Assembly: GCF_002813775.1 (NCBI RefSeq)
Contig: NZ_CP020370.1
Location: 4,179,501-4,243,500, forward strand
DNA: 64,000 nucleotides
Source: Candidatus Thiodictyon syntrophicum
GTDB lineage: Bacteria; Pseudomonadota; Gammaproteobacteria; Chromatiales; Chromatiaceae
Direction: 5' to 3'
The notes under the pieces were generated by a model that searched no databases, was not told where the DNA came from, and was given only the letters and a program-made list of their open reading frames with translations. The translations under genes and the position numbers were made by a program. Positions 43,524-51,992 of the stretch are shown here, one piece after another; position 1 is the stretch's first letter, and the number at the start of each line of letters is the position of its first letter.

Positions 43524-46500
43524 TTAATGGAGTTCCCACCCAGGCTTCACTTTCTCCAAGACCGCGTTGACGCCGTTGATAGCCTGTATCGCCGGGCCCG
43601 TCGCGCGATGCAGTGTGACGGTCAGCGTCAGCGACAGTTCATGGCCGGCGGTCGCGGCGATCAACTCGTCGATGGCGTCGGCAAGATCGACGATCTGGTG
43701 CGTCTCCAACACCGCGGTTGCGACCTTGCTCCCGTCAGCTGGTGGTGGCGGCGGCGGCAGCACCACGTCCTTAACCGTGCTTACCTTCACCGCGGCGGCG
43801 CCGCCCAAGTCGCAGGGCCAGGGACCGCAATCGAGCGTGCGCTCGAAGAGGCCCAACCGGAACCCCAGTTCCAAGGCCTTGCGCAGGGTCGCCCAGGGCA
43901 AGGGCCGGCCAAGACCGGCGGACAGCACAGCGCGCATGTGCTCGGCCGTTGCTATATCGCCGTTCCAGGCGGCCGGGAGTTGCTCCGGCAGCAGGTCCGT
44001 GGCGGCGAGCGGTGCGGGCGGCGGTAACAGCAGCGCGTGCTCGTTCACGAAGCCGGCCGGCACCTCCTCTTCGAGCAGGCTCGCGGTGCCGTTGATGAGC
44101 CAAACCGTGCCCTTCTTCACCGCCGCCGCAACGGCCGCCTTGAGCGCGTCCGGCGCGGCGGCCGGCACGAGCAGACTCTCGGTCCAGCCCCCTTTGTCCT
44201 CACGGACCAGATGCGTGGCGGAGAAGTAGTCGGTCAAGGCCTGCCAGGGGACTTCGTTGCTGTCCCAGAGTCCAGGCAGGACCTTGGGCGCCAGCGTGGC
44301 CGGGTCGATGTCGGTCAGGAGCGCCGCCTCCGGCAGTACCACTTCGAGCGTCGGCTCCGCGGTCGCGGTCGCATCCGGCCGCGCCCGCCAGAAGGTGCGC
44401 TGCGAGTGGTCCGCACGGGTGATGCGCAGGACGAACTGCCCCGCCGCGCAGCCCGCCAGCAGCGTCTCCAGGATCGCCTCGCGGTTGAGCATCTTGGGCA
44501 GGCTCGCCGTGGCCGCAAAGGCGCCGACCAGGTCCTTGACGAAACGCGCCGTGTCACCGGCGGCCCACAGGTCATAGGGACCACCAGGCAGCAGAGCCTC
44601 GGCGTTGACGGCGCTGGTCTCGATCCGCAGCCGCCTGTCCGCGAGCAACTTGATGAACAGCGGTTCGTTATCGACGTTGATGCGGTAGGCGGCGACGGTG
44701 TTGGTGTCGGTGACTGTCACCGCAATGCAGTAGGCCAGCACCACCGCCGACACCACCTCCGCACGCGCGCTCTTGAGATTGGCGCCAAGCCGCGTCGTGG
44801 TGACCGTGTCGAGGTCATCGCGCTCCTTGAGCAGGCGCTGAACCTCCTCCCAGCCGAACAGATCGCGCACCTTGTCGCGGGCCGCCGCCAAGGCGTCGCG
44901 CGCCGGTACCGCGAGCACGACCGCATTGCGGTTCTGTGCGCGCGGCTTGTCCGGCCCGGTGGTCTCGTCGAGGAAGCGCCGCGCATAGGCGCTCGGCTTG
45001 CCGGCATCCGACGCCGCCGCCGGACCCAGCACGGCGTAGTGAAACAGCCCGTCGTCGTCGATGTCGGCGGGCTTCGCGGGCAGCTTGTGCACCTTCGCCC
45101 CGGCCGCGCGCGCCCCGTCCGTGAGCTTGGCAGCGTCCTGGATCGTCTTCTCCAGCACCACGTCCACCAGGGAGTCGCTGACGCCGGCCCGCGCCGCCGC
45201 GTGCATCTGCTTCAGATTCGGCTTGGAGCCCAAGCGCCAAACCTTGGGCAACCCGCCCTCGCGCTCGCCGGTGAAGAGGTCGTCTAAGTACCAGGAGTTG
45301 TCGGCCCAGGCGGCGAGCCCCTGATCGAGATTGATCGGGTCGGGCGCAGCGAGACCGACCAGGAGCTTCACCTCGCGCGTCTTCGCCTGCTGGCCGATCG
45401 GCTGGGAATGCAGGAAGGTCGCCATCACCGCCTGCTCGATCTCACGTCCCGCCACCCCCAGTAGTCCCTCCTGCGCCTTGGCCGCGTGCGCCAGTTCCGC
45501 GCTCAGGATGGCCGGCCAGTTCTGCTTGCGGCCGTCGTACTGCTCCACTTGGGCGATGTTGGCGAGTTCGTTCGCCGCAGTGCTCAACCCCTCGGCCCCG
45601 ACGGCGCCCAGGAAGACCTGTGCGCCGATGAGCGGCTGCTTGTCCCAGGCCGCCGCATCACGCAGCGCCGAGGCCAGGGTCTTTAAGATACCGCGGGTTT
45701 GCTGGAAGCCCTCCAACTGAGTCCACTTCCCGTAGAGCGCCTCCAGCAGGTCCGGGTGGAAGGGGTAGGTGGCGAGATAGCGCTGCTCTTCGGTCGAGCG
45801 GTGCTGCTTGGTTTGGGCATCGACGGCCTCGAGGCTATTGAGCGCCGCATAGACCTGGGACGGCCAGGCCGAGCGATCTTGGTAGCTGGCCAGGGTGAAC
45901 AGCCTCCGGCGCAGGATCTCCGGCACGTCGTGGCTCTCCACCGGCCGCACGCCCTCGTCCGATACGCGTTTGATCTCGTCGAAGAGTTCCTTGCTGATCT
46001 GCCGGCCGAGCGCGTCCATCTTGTTGGTGTCCGAGGCCAAGAGCGACACCACCAGGGCGCACTGCGGCACCTTGGCGACGGCTTGGGTCAGGCTGTGCAG
46101 GAAGTCCTTCAGGCGCCCGGTCCAGGCCGCGTCCTTATCCACCATGGTGCGGGCGAACCACAGCACCTCGTCGAACAGGATCAGCACCGCCGGGATCTCG
46201 GTGCGGGCCAGCTCCAGCAATTGGGTCATCACGTTGGTCGCCGGCGGGCTCACCCGCTCGCTGCCGTCCGCCTTCAGCACCTTGAGCCCGGCGTCGCCGG
46301 CCAATTGCCAGGCGAGCACGCTCCATGGCATCAGCAGACGGCGCCGACTGCCGTCCGGCGCGCACACCTCCATGCCCTGTTCCGCATCGAGATGGTCGAA
46401 CACGACCGCCGCCACCCGCGCCCGCGGCAGTCCCTCGGGGAGCCCGCAATGGCTGCGAAACTGCTGCACCGACGGGATGTCGGGCAGGGACTCGGGGGCA

Positions 46501-46808
46501 CGCACCAACTGGACCAGGGTCACCAACGCGTGCGTCTTGCCGCCGCCGAAGGTCAGGTACAACTGCCGGACCGCCTTCTCGGACTTGCCGGCCAGCCGCC
46601 AGAGCACATCGCGCACCAGATCGCGCAGCCGCGCGGTCGGATAGGTGAGCGCGAAGAACTCCTGCGGATCATGATAGATGCCGGGGTTGTCCCCCAGCAT
46701 CACGTCGTGCAGATCGGCGGCGAACTGCTTCTGCGACAGTTCGGCGCTCAAGATCTCGGCGCGGAGCGCCATCACCTGGTGCCAAGCGTGCGTCGTCGTT
46801 TTTGCCAT
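43524..46808 (-). CDS. DUF499 ATPase of a methylase-helicase defence-type operon
   Basis: A 1094-aa protein starting MAKTTTHAWHQVMALRAEIL at 46808, after GGGGGATAAC. A Walker A motif (LTFGGGKTHAL, near residues 88-93) and Walker B (AVLILFDEVLWFA, DE at about 213-214) identify a P-loop ATPase of the DUF499 family. The N-terminal FAADLHDVMLGDNPGIYHDPQEFFALTYPTARLRDLV and the PFHPDLLEALYGKW segment are typical. The C-terminal half is Ala-rich and not assigned. DUF499 proteins accompany DUF1156 methylases and helicases in defence islands, where they are thought to power DNA recognition or modification. Its stop is 2 bp from the DUF29 start. Confidence 0.9.
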   Translation of the reverse strand: MAKTTTHAWHQVMALRAEILSAELSQKQFAADLHDVMLGDNPGIYHDPQEFFALTYPTARLRDLVRDVLWRLAGKSEKAVRQLYLTFGGGKTHALVTLVQLVRAPESLPDIPSVQQFRSHCGLPEGLPRARVAAVVFDHLDAEQGMEVCAPDGSRRRLLMPWSVLAWQLAGDAGLKVLKADGSERVSPPATNVMTQLLELARTEIPAVLILFDEVLWFARTMVDKDAAWTGRLKDFLHSLTQAVAKVPQCALVVSLLASDTNKMDALGRQISKELFDEIKRVSDEGVRPVESHDVPEILRRRLFTLASYQDRSAWPSQVYAALNSLEAVDAQTKQHRSTEEQRYLATYPFHPDLLEALYGKWTQLEGFQQTRGILKTLASALRDAAAWDKQPLIGAQVFLGAVGAEGLSTAANELANIAQVEQYDGRKQNWPAILSAELAHAAKAQEGLLGVAGREIEQAVMATFLHSQPIGQQAKTREVKLLVGLAAPDPINLDQGLAAWADNSWYLDDLFTGEREGGLPKVWRLGSKPNLKQMHAAARAGVSDSLVDVVLEKTIQDAAKLTDGARAAGAKVHKLPAKPADIDDDGLFHYAVLGPAAASDAGKPSAYARRFLDETTGPDKPRAQNRNAVVLAVPARDALAAARDKVRDLFGWEEVQRLLKERDDLDTVTTTRLGANLKSARAEVVSAVVLAYCIAVTVTDTNTVAAYRINVDNEPLFIKLLADRRLRIETSAVNAEALLPGGPYDLWAAGDTARFVKDLVGAFAATASLPKMLNREAILETLLAGCAAGQFVLRITRADHSQRTFWRARPDATATAEPTLEVVLPEAALLTDIDPATLAPKVLPGLWDSNEVPWQALTDYFSATHLVREDKGGWTESLLVPAAAPDALKAAVAAAVKKGTVWLINGTASLLEEEVPAGFVNEHALLLPPPAPLAATDLLPEQLPAAWNGDIATAEHMRAVLSAGLGRPLPWATLRKALELGFRLGLFERTLDCGPWPCDLGGAAAVKVSTVKDVVLPPPPPPADGSKVATAVLETHQIVDLADAIDELIAATAGHELSLTLTVTLHRATGPAIQAINGVNAVLEKVKPGWELH

Positions 46809-47120
46809 GTTATCCCCCAGACAACTCAAATCCTAAATCCGGCAATTGCTCTCACCAAGACACAAAGACACGAAGGCTTTCCTTTCTTCTCCGTGCCTTC
46901 GTGTCTCCGTGAGAGAACAAGTCTCTGCGTACGCCCTGCCGGTTGTGGCCGGAACCATGATCGAGGCCACCTCGCCTCTCGTTCCCACGCTCCAGCGTGG
47001 GAATGCCGTGCGGGCGCTCCGCGTCCGGTCTGGGCACTGGACGCGGAGCGCCCGCACGTGCTCCCACGCAGGAGCGTGGGAGCCAGACCACAGAGTATCT
47101 GCGACGCTAACGTCATTCGG
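46809..47120. repeat. repeat-filled spacer inside the defence-type operon
   Basis: Three palindromic modules lie in tandem: CTCTCACCAAG...CTCCGTGAGAG (46849-46915), one arm of the GGCCTCGATCAT family (TGTGGCCGGAACCATGATCG at about 46945-46964), and a large palindrome (46981-47091) built of GTTCCCACGCTCCAGCGTGG and GGGCGCTCCGCGTCC. No gene is present. It separates the DUF1156 and DUF499 genes, which are otherwise in an operon. Confidence 0.75.
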
Positions 47121-50100
47121 TCAGTCCCCCAGCGCCAAGGCCCCTTGCGCCGCGCTGCCGGAGCCCCTCACGTGATTGGTCAGGCGCTCCAGGGCCGCGC
47201 ACTCGTCCGCGACCCCCTCGGCGCGGCTCTGCTCGATCAAGGCCTGGAGCAACTGGGCGAACAACGGGCTGCGCCGCAGCCCGTGGCCGTCGAGGTGGGC
47301 GTTCACCTTCACCACGTCGGCCGCGTCCCACAGCTGCAGCAGCCGATGCACGTGGTCAATCAGCGGGATGGCCCGGCCGCGCAGCGGCTCCTCACCCAAC
47401 CCCCGCTGGGTGCGCGTCTTCCACGGCTTCAACTTCAGCTTGCCGCCGCCGCCCCCGGTGTCCGTCGGTTCGTCGTCGGCGTCTGCATCGTCCTGCGCAT
47501 CGGCCGCCCCGCCTGACTTGCCGCGCGCCAACAGGCCGCATTGGTCCACCAGCTCCCGCTCCGAGAGCCCGCACGAAACCGCGTAGAGGATGCAAGGTCC
47601 GGCCGGCGCCTCCTTCAGACCGAAGTCGCTGCGGTGCAGCAGGTAGTAGGTCGTGATGTCATCGAGCGGATGCTCGCCGACCGCGGGCGCCCCCGCGCCG
47701 TGGGTCAGCACCCGCCCGACCACGAAGTCCACCACCATGCGCCGGACATGGCCCAGGAACTCACCGACCTCCATCAGGCCACCGCTCGCCGCGGCCTTCT
47801 TCACCACCGGATAGCGGCTGTAGGCTTCGAGCGCCGGCCCGGTGGCCGCCCACACGAAGTCCGGCCCGCGGATGCCGGCGTCCCAGAAGTCCCGCAGCCG
47901 CAGAATGATGTTCGCCTCCATCTCCTTGAGCACCGCCGAATCCCAACCAGGGCGCGCGGCCGGGTCGCGCTTGCGGCAGACGAGCCAGACGGAGGAGGAC
48001 AAGGCCGCAGACGCTAAGGCGCGGGTCCGGTTGCCCATCTCGGTCTGGATCGGCCAACTGCCGTCTACCACGAAGCCGGCCTTGATGATCGCGGCGACCA
48101 GGGTCTCCCAAGCGTCCGGGTGCTTGTGCGCGAACACGACCACCAGGCGCCCGTCGGGCTTGAGCGCCGCATGGCAGGCACCGAAGGCCCGCGCCATGCC
48201 GGCCTCGTAGTTCTGCTTGGAGGCGGCCTTATTGCCATCGAAGCGTGATGCGTCGTCGATCAGCTCGCCATCGTTGGCCGCGTGGTTCCACTTGGGAGAC
48301 AGGGGCTCAGTAAAGGCTCGGTCCAACTCCGGAGTCAGGCCATGTAAGGTGCGCCGCAGCCACACATAAAAAAAGTCCATCAGGTCTGAGTACGGAATGG
48401 CATCATAATATGGTGGGTCCGTGAGAATGAGATCATATTCTTCGCTCGGAGCAGATATCGCACTTTGCCGTTCAATAGACGGTCGGGACGTATGCTGAAA
48501 GGCGGAGAGCGCATGGGCGACGAACATCGCGATCCATTCTAGTTGGCCTGTCAGCGAGCCGGTGCTGTCACCGGTTGCGCTCGACTCGGAAAAATCCCAA
48601 CTAATGGGAAGGCGGAAACCTGAGAAGGTGTTTGCAATCTTCTCGTAACCCATGTCCCAGTGGCAGATCGAACTACCTCTATCGGCAATTCGATCAAACA
48701 TGATTGCCAAATACGAGGCCACGGCTTCAGTCCATAGGCTAGGATATCCGCCACGCTCTAGTGCGCCAAAGGCGTTTCGCGTCTCGATGAGAAGTTTTCC
48801 AAGGCAGAATATCTGTCTTCCCGTATACAGTTTCCACCATTTATCAAGACCGTAAAGTGGCGTCGTGAACGGCGACCCGCCGCCGCTTCGGCTCGCACCT
48901 ACCGGGACCGCCTCATCTGGCAAACCAAACGGCACTCCAGCGAACAGATGTTTCGTTTCATCAGTCGCAGCAATGGCCATCTTGCTTTCCAACGCCATCG
49001 GCAGACGGTACTCCTTGCTCTCGGGGCTGACGACCACCACTGCGGTGATGACCTCACCTAAACGGCCAGCCTGGCCTTCAAGGCGCAAGTCTTGCGAAGT
49101 CATGATGGTTGGGCAGCACGGGCAATGGGCGCCAGCCCGGCTCATGGTGCCGGCACCAATCTGCTTGTCGTACTCGCGCCGCTGGGCGGCATTGCCGCGG
49201 TGTGCGGGGACCTTGGCGTCGATGCCGAACACCACGCCGGTGCGGTCGTCGTTCGGTCGGATCGTCAGAAGTACGCGCTTGTTGTCCTTTTTCGCCAACC
49301 AGCGGGTTTTGAGCAACGGCATGGTGGCCCGGCAGGACTTACACCGCACCGTGCGCGCCCAGAGATAGGCGACGGTCGGCTTGGCGATCCAGCGCGGTTG
49401 GGTCGGGTTGTCCAGGTAGTCGGCGGCGAAGCCGGCGTTGAGCAGGTCGATCTGCGGTTCGCCAGCGTCGTTGAGCGGCACCAGTCGCAGCGGTTCGTCG
49501 CAGTCGAGCGGCACCACGCGATAGGGCTTGAGCGCGCAGTATTCGGCGTAGGTGGGATAGAAGCGGGCGAGGTCGCGGCGCGCCTCCTTCAGCACCCACT
49601 GGCCCCAGGCGCGCACATGCCAGGCGAGATCGGCATCGAGCAGCGCCGGATCGACTTCCGGGTCCCGGAACAGCGAGAGGTTCTCGCCCACCGCGATGCC
49701 GGCGGTTCCCGCGGCGCGCGGCGCCCCGGCCGCCGTGAGGGCGCGGACCTGGCGCTTCACCTCGCCCGGCGTCAGGCCCTTGGCCTTCAGATACGCGGCC
49801 ATGAACACCGGGTCGTGCAGCGCGAAGTCCGGCAGCCGCCGCGTCTGCCCGGCGAGCCGCTGGGGGTACTCCAGCGTGCACTTGAGGATGAACCAGGCCA
49901 CCGGGTTGATGTCCGCGGCGGTCACCTCGCAGCCGAGCCGCATCGCCTCCAGCGGGATGGCCCCGCCGCCGGCAAAGGGGTCGAGCACGCGCGGCGCCCG
50001 GCCGCCATAAGCCTTGCGGATCTCGGCACGGAACCAATCCATGTCCGGCCCGGACTCGCGGCCCCAGTGCAACACGCCGCCCTCGGTTTCCCACGCCTTG

Positions 50101-50375
50101 ATGTCCTCGACGCGGCCGTTCGGCATCGTCTTCTTCTTCGTGGTCCGGCGCAGCGTGCCGCCGAGCCGCTTCAACAGCGCCTTGCGCGCCTCATCGTCGC
50201 CGGGGTCCGGCAGCAGGGTGGCAATCAGGGCCGCCCGACAAGCGGCCAGCGGCCGACGCGCCGGCCAGATGTGCAGCGTGGAGATGTGGCCATGGCGGAC
50301 GTTCTTCTCGTGCACCGAGTCGAGCGAGGTCTCGCGCAGGGGGAAGGCGACCTCGATCAGGCGTTTGTCGGTCAT
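47121..50375 (-). CDS. DUF1156 Zn-ribbon adenine-specific DNA methyltransferase
   Basis: A 1084-aa methylase starting MTDKRLIEVAFPLRETSLDS at 50375; its ATG overlaps the stop of the preceding small gene (ATGA). The first 70 residues are DUF1156 (VHEKNVRHGHISTLHIWPARRPLAACRAAL). A SAM-binding motif VLDPFAGGGAIPLEAMRLG lies near residue 131, and the catalytic LILTDPPYYDAIPYSD near residue 650. A zinc ribbon is formed by CKSCRATM (about 343) and HCPCC (about 417). It probably methylates adenine (or cytosine N4) in host DNA. Partners upstream and downstream suggest a modification-dependent defence system. Confidence 0.93.
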   Translation of the reverse strand: MTDKRLIEVAFPLRETSLDSVHEKNVRHGHISTLHIWPARRPLAACRAALIATLLPDPGDDEARKALLKRLGGTLRRTTKKKTMPNGRVEDIKAWETEGGVLHWGRESGPDMDWFRAEIRKAYGGRAPRVLDPFAGGGAIPLEAMRLGCEVTAADINPVAWFILKCTLEYPQRLAGQTRRLPDFALHDPVFMAAYLKAKGLTPGEVKRQVRALTAAGAPRAAGTAGIAVGENLSLFRDPEVDPALLDADLAWHVRAWGQWVLKEARRDLARFYPTYAEYCALKPYRVVPLDCDEPLRLVPLNDAGEPQIDLLNAGFAADYLDNPTQPRWIAKPTVAYLWARTVRCKSCRATMPLLKTRWLAKKDNKRVLLTIRPNDDRTGVVFGIDAKVPAHRGNAAQRREYDKQIGAGTMSRAGAHCPCCPTIMTSQDLRLEGQAGRLGEVITAVVVVSPESKEYRLPMALESKMAIAATDETKHLFAGVPFGLPDEAVPVGASRSGGGSPFTTPLYGLDKWWKLYTGRQIFCLGKLLIETRNAFGALERGGYPSLWTEAVASYLAIMFDRIADRGSSICHWDMGYEKIANTFSGFRLPISWDFSESSATGDSTGSLTGQLEWIAMFVAHALSAFQHTSRPSIERQSAISAPSEEYDLILTDPPYYDAIPYSDLMDFFYVWLRRTLHGLTPELDRAFTEPLSPKWNHAANDGELIDDASRFDGNKAASKQNYEAGMARAFGACHAALKPDGRLVVVFAHKHPDAWETLVAAIIKAGFVVDGSWPIQTEMGNRTRALASAALSSSVWLVCRKRDPAARPGWDSAVLKEMEANIILRLRDFWDAGIRGPDFVWAATGPALEAYSRYPVVKKAAASGGLMEVGEFLGHVRRMVVDFVVGRVLTHGAGAPAVGEHPLDDITTYYLLHRSDFGLKEAPAGPCILYAVSCGLSERELVDQCGLLARGKSGGAADAQDDADADDEPTDTGGGGGKLKLKPWKTRTQRGLGEEPLRGRAIPLIDHVHRLLQLWDAADVVKVNAHLDGHGLRRSPLFAQLLQALIEQSRAEGVADECAALERLTNHVRGSGSAAQGALALGD

Positions 50376-50644
50376 GGGCAAAGACTCCGCAGGGCCGCGC
50401 GCAGGTCGTCGAGGAAGTGCTTCAGGGAGGCATCGTCGCGGGCCGCACGCTCCAGGTCCATCGCGCGGACGATGTCCTCGGCGAATTCGATGCCGCCGAG
50501 ACTTGGCGTGATGCCGGCATCCAGCACGGCCCGCATCAGGGCTTCCTTGTAGCGGTCGCGCGCGCACTTGCGGTCGGGCGCCCGGCAGCCCTGGCCCAGT
50601 GCGGCCTTGAAGGCGGCGATCCGCCGCGGCGGCGCCTCAGTCAT
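50372..50644 (-). CDS. 90-aa protein of the methylase operon
   Basis: A small soluble protein starting MTEAPPRRIAAFKAALGQGC. It is helical, with two Cys (GCRAPDRKCARDRYKEALMRAVLDAGITP), and ends in a charged helix. The start overlaps the end of the AAA ATPase gene by 8 nt, and its stop overlaps the methylase ATG by 4 nt, so it is firmly embedded in the operon. No family is recognised. It may be a specificity or adaptor subunit; this is a guess from position only. Confidence 0.7.
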   Translation of the reverse strand: MTEAPPRRIAAFKAALGQGCRAPDRKCARDRYKEALMRAVLDAGITPSLGGIEFAEDIVRAMDLERAARDDASLKHFLDDLRAALRSLCP

Positions 50645-51953
50645 CGAAATCTCCCCGCAACAGACGCTCCGAGACCGACAGCCCCGCGTCGTCTCCATCC
50701 ATCAGCGCATCATCGATGTGTCCGCGGCGCGCCAGTGGGCCCCAGGTCGAGAACGGTTCGATCTGGGTGCCGGCGTTGGTCTTGCGCGTGATGTAGAGCG
50801 CGGTGTCCGCAATGAGGTCAGGCAGGATCGGCGAGTGGGTGGTGACGATGTACTGCGTATTGCCGCAGCCCGCGCGCGTCTTCAGCAACTCCGCGATCAA
50901 TTGAATGCGGCGGGGGTGAATGCCGTTCTCGGGCTCTTCGAATCCGATCAGCGACGGCGGTTCCCGGGCGCCGGTGAGGGCGAGCATGCCGAGGATGCGC
51001 AGCGTGCCCTCGGACAGCACGCGCGCCGGCACCAGGATGCCGTTCTCGCGCAACCGCAATTCCACTTCGCCTAAGTCGCTGACACCGACATCGATGCCGT
51101 CGATCTGCGGCAGGATGGTCTTGAGTGCCTTCTCGACCGCGGCGAATTGCCGCGGCTCCAAGGCCCGCAAGGTATTGAGATAGGCGGGCAGTTCCTCACC
51201 CATCAGGCCGATGTGGCGGACCTCCTTGACGGGATTCGCGGCGCGCATGCGCTCGCGGGGCTCGAAGTAGAAGAAGAGCCAACTACCGAGTTCCATCCGC
51301 GCTGCAACCACGTGCGGATGATGGGCTGGGTAGTTGGGAAACGACAGGATGCTGTGGTCGAGATACAGATCCCGATAGGACGGAGATTCCTGGCCTTCCA
51401 GACGCAACTGCAACCGGTCGTCATGCCGGACTAGATAGGGCTTGCAGGCACCGCTGGGCTCGCCGTTGTGGTCCAGGGCCGCGAGATATTCGTCGCTGAC
51501 CCGCAGGATGCCGGAACGCGGCAGCATCTCGATTGCGATGCGGTAGCGCAGGTTGCGCTCTTGAATCACGCTGGGCGCCGGCTCGTCATCGGATGACTCA
51601 GCTTTGGGATCGAGCGCACTCTTCAGCTCCCGTACCCCGCGATTGACCGTCTCAACCACTGCGTCCGAGAGGGTGAAATCGACCTCGATTGCGAATGACA
51701 GCGAATCCTGGGCCAGCAGACCTTTGAGCCCGTCGGCGCCGAACGAGAAGGACTCCAGCGGCTTGCCCCGGTACGGGGGCTCGAAGGCGTCCCTCAGCGT
51801 GCGGCTCCCGACGATCTTGGACAGCAGTTGCAGCGCATCGAGGAAGTTGCTCTTGCCGGCCGCGTTGGGTCCCAACAGCACCGACAGCGGCTCCAGCCGC
51901 ACCTCGACGTCGCGCAACGACTTGTAGCCCTTGATCCTGATGCGGTTCAGCAT
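50637..51953 (-). CDS. RecF/OLD-like AAA ATPase (AAA_21)
   Basis: A 438-aa ABC-type ATPase. It starts MLNRIRIKGYKSLRDVEVRLEPLSVLLGPNAAGKSNFLDALQLL, with Walker A at residues 28-36. Near the C-terminus are the signature-like VLSEGTLRILGMLALTG, Walker B IGFEEPENGIHPRRIQLI and the switch TTHSPILPDLI. No TOPRIM nuclease domain follows, so it is a nuclease-less relative of OLD proteins. Such ATPases are common in anti-phage systems. It lies 39 bp after the helicase stop and overlaps the next gene. Confidence 0.92.
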   Translation of the reverse strand: MLNRIRIKGYKSLRDVEVRLEPLSVLLGPNAAGKSNFLDALQLLSKIVGSRTLRDAFEPPYRGKPLESFSFGADGLKGLLAQDSLSFAIEVDFTLSDAVVETVNRGVRELKSALDPKAESSDDEPAPSVIQERNLRYRIAIEMLPRSGILRVSDEYLAALDHNGEPSGACKPYLVRHDDRLQLRLEGQESPSYRDLYLDHSILSFPNYPAHHPHVVAARMELGSWLFFYFEPRERMRAANPVKEVRHIGLMGEELPAYLNTLRALEPRQFAAVEKALKTILPQIDGIDVGVSDLGEVELRLRENGILVPARVLSEGTLRILGMLALTGAREPPSLIGFEEPENGIHPRRIQLIAELLKTRAGCGNTQYIVTTHSPILPDLIADTALYITRKTNAGTQIEPFSTWGPLARRGHIDDALMDGDDAGLSVSERLLRGDFDD

Positions 51954-51992
51954 AGCGATGACCTGTTGTTGGAATCTCGCCGGGCGCTCTTG

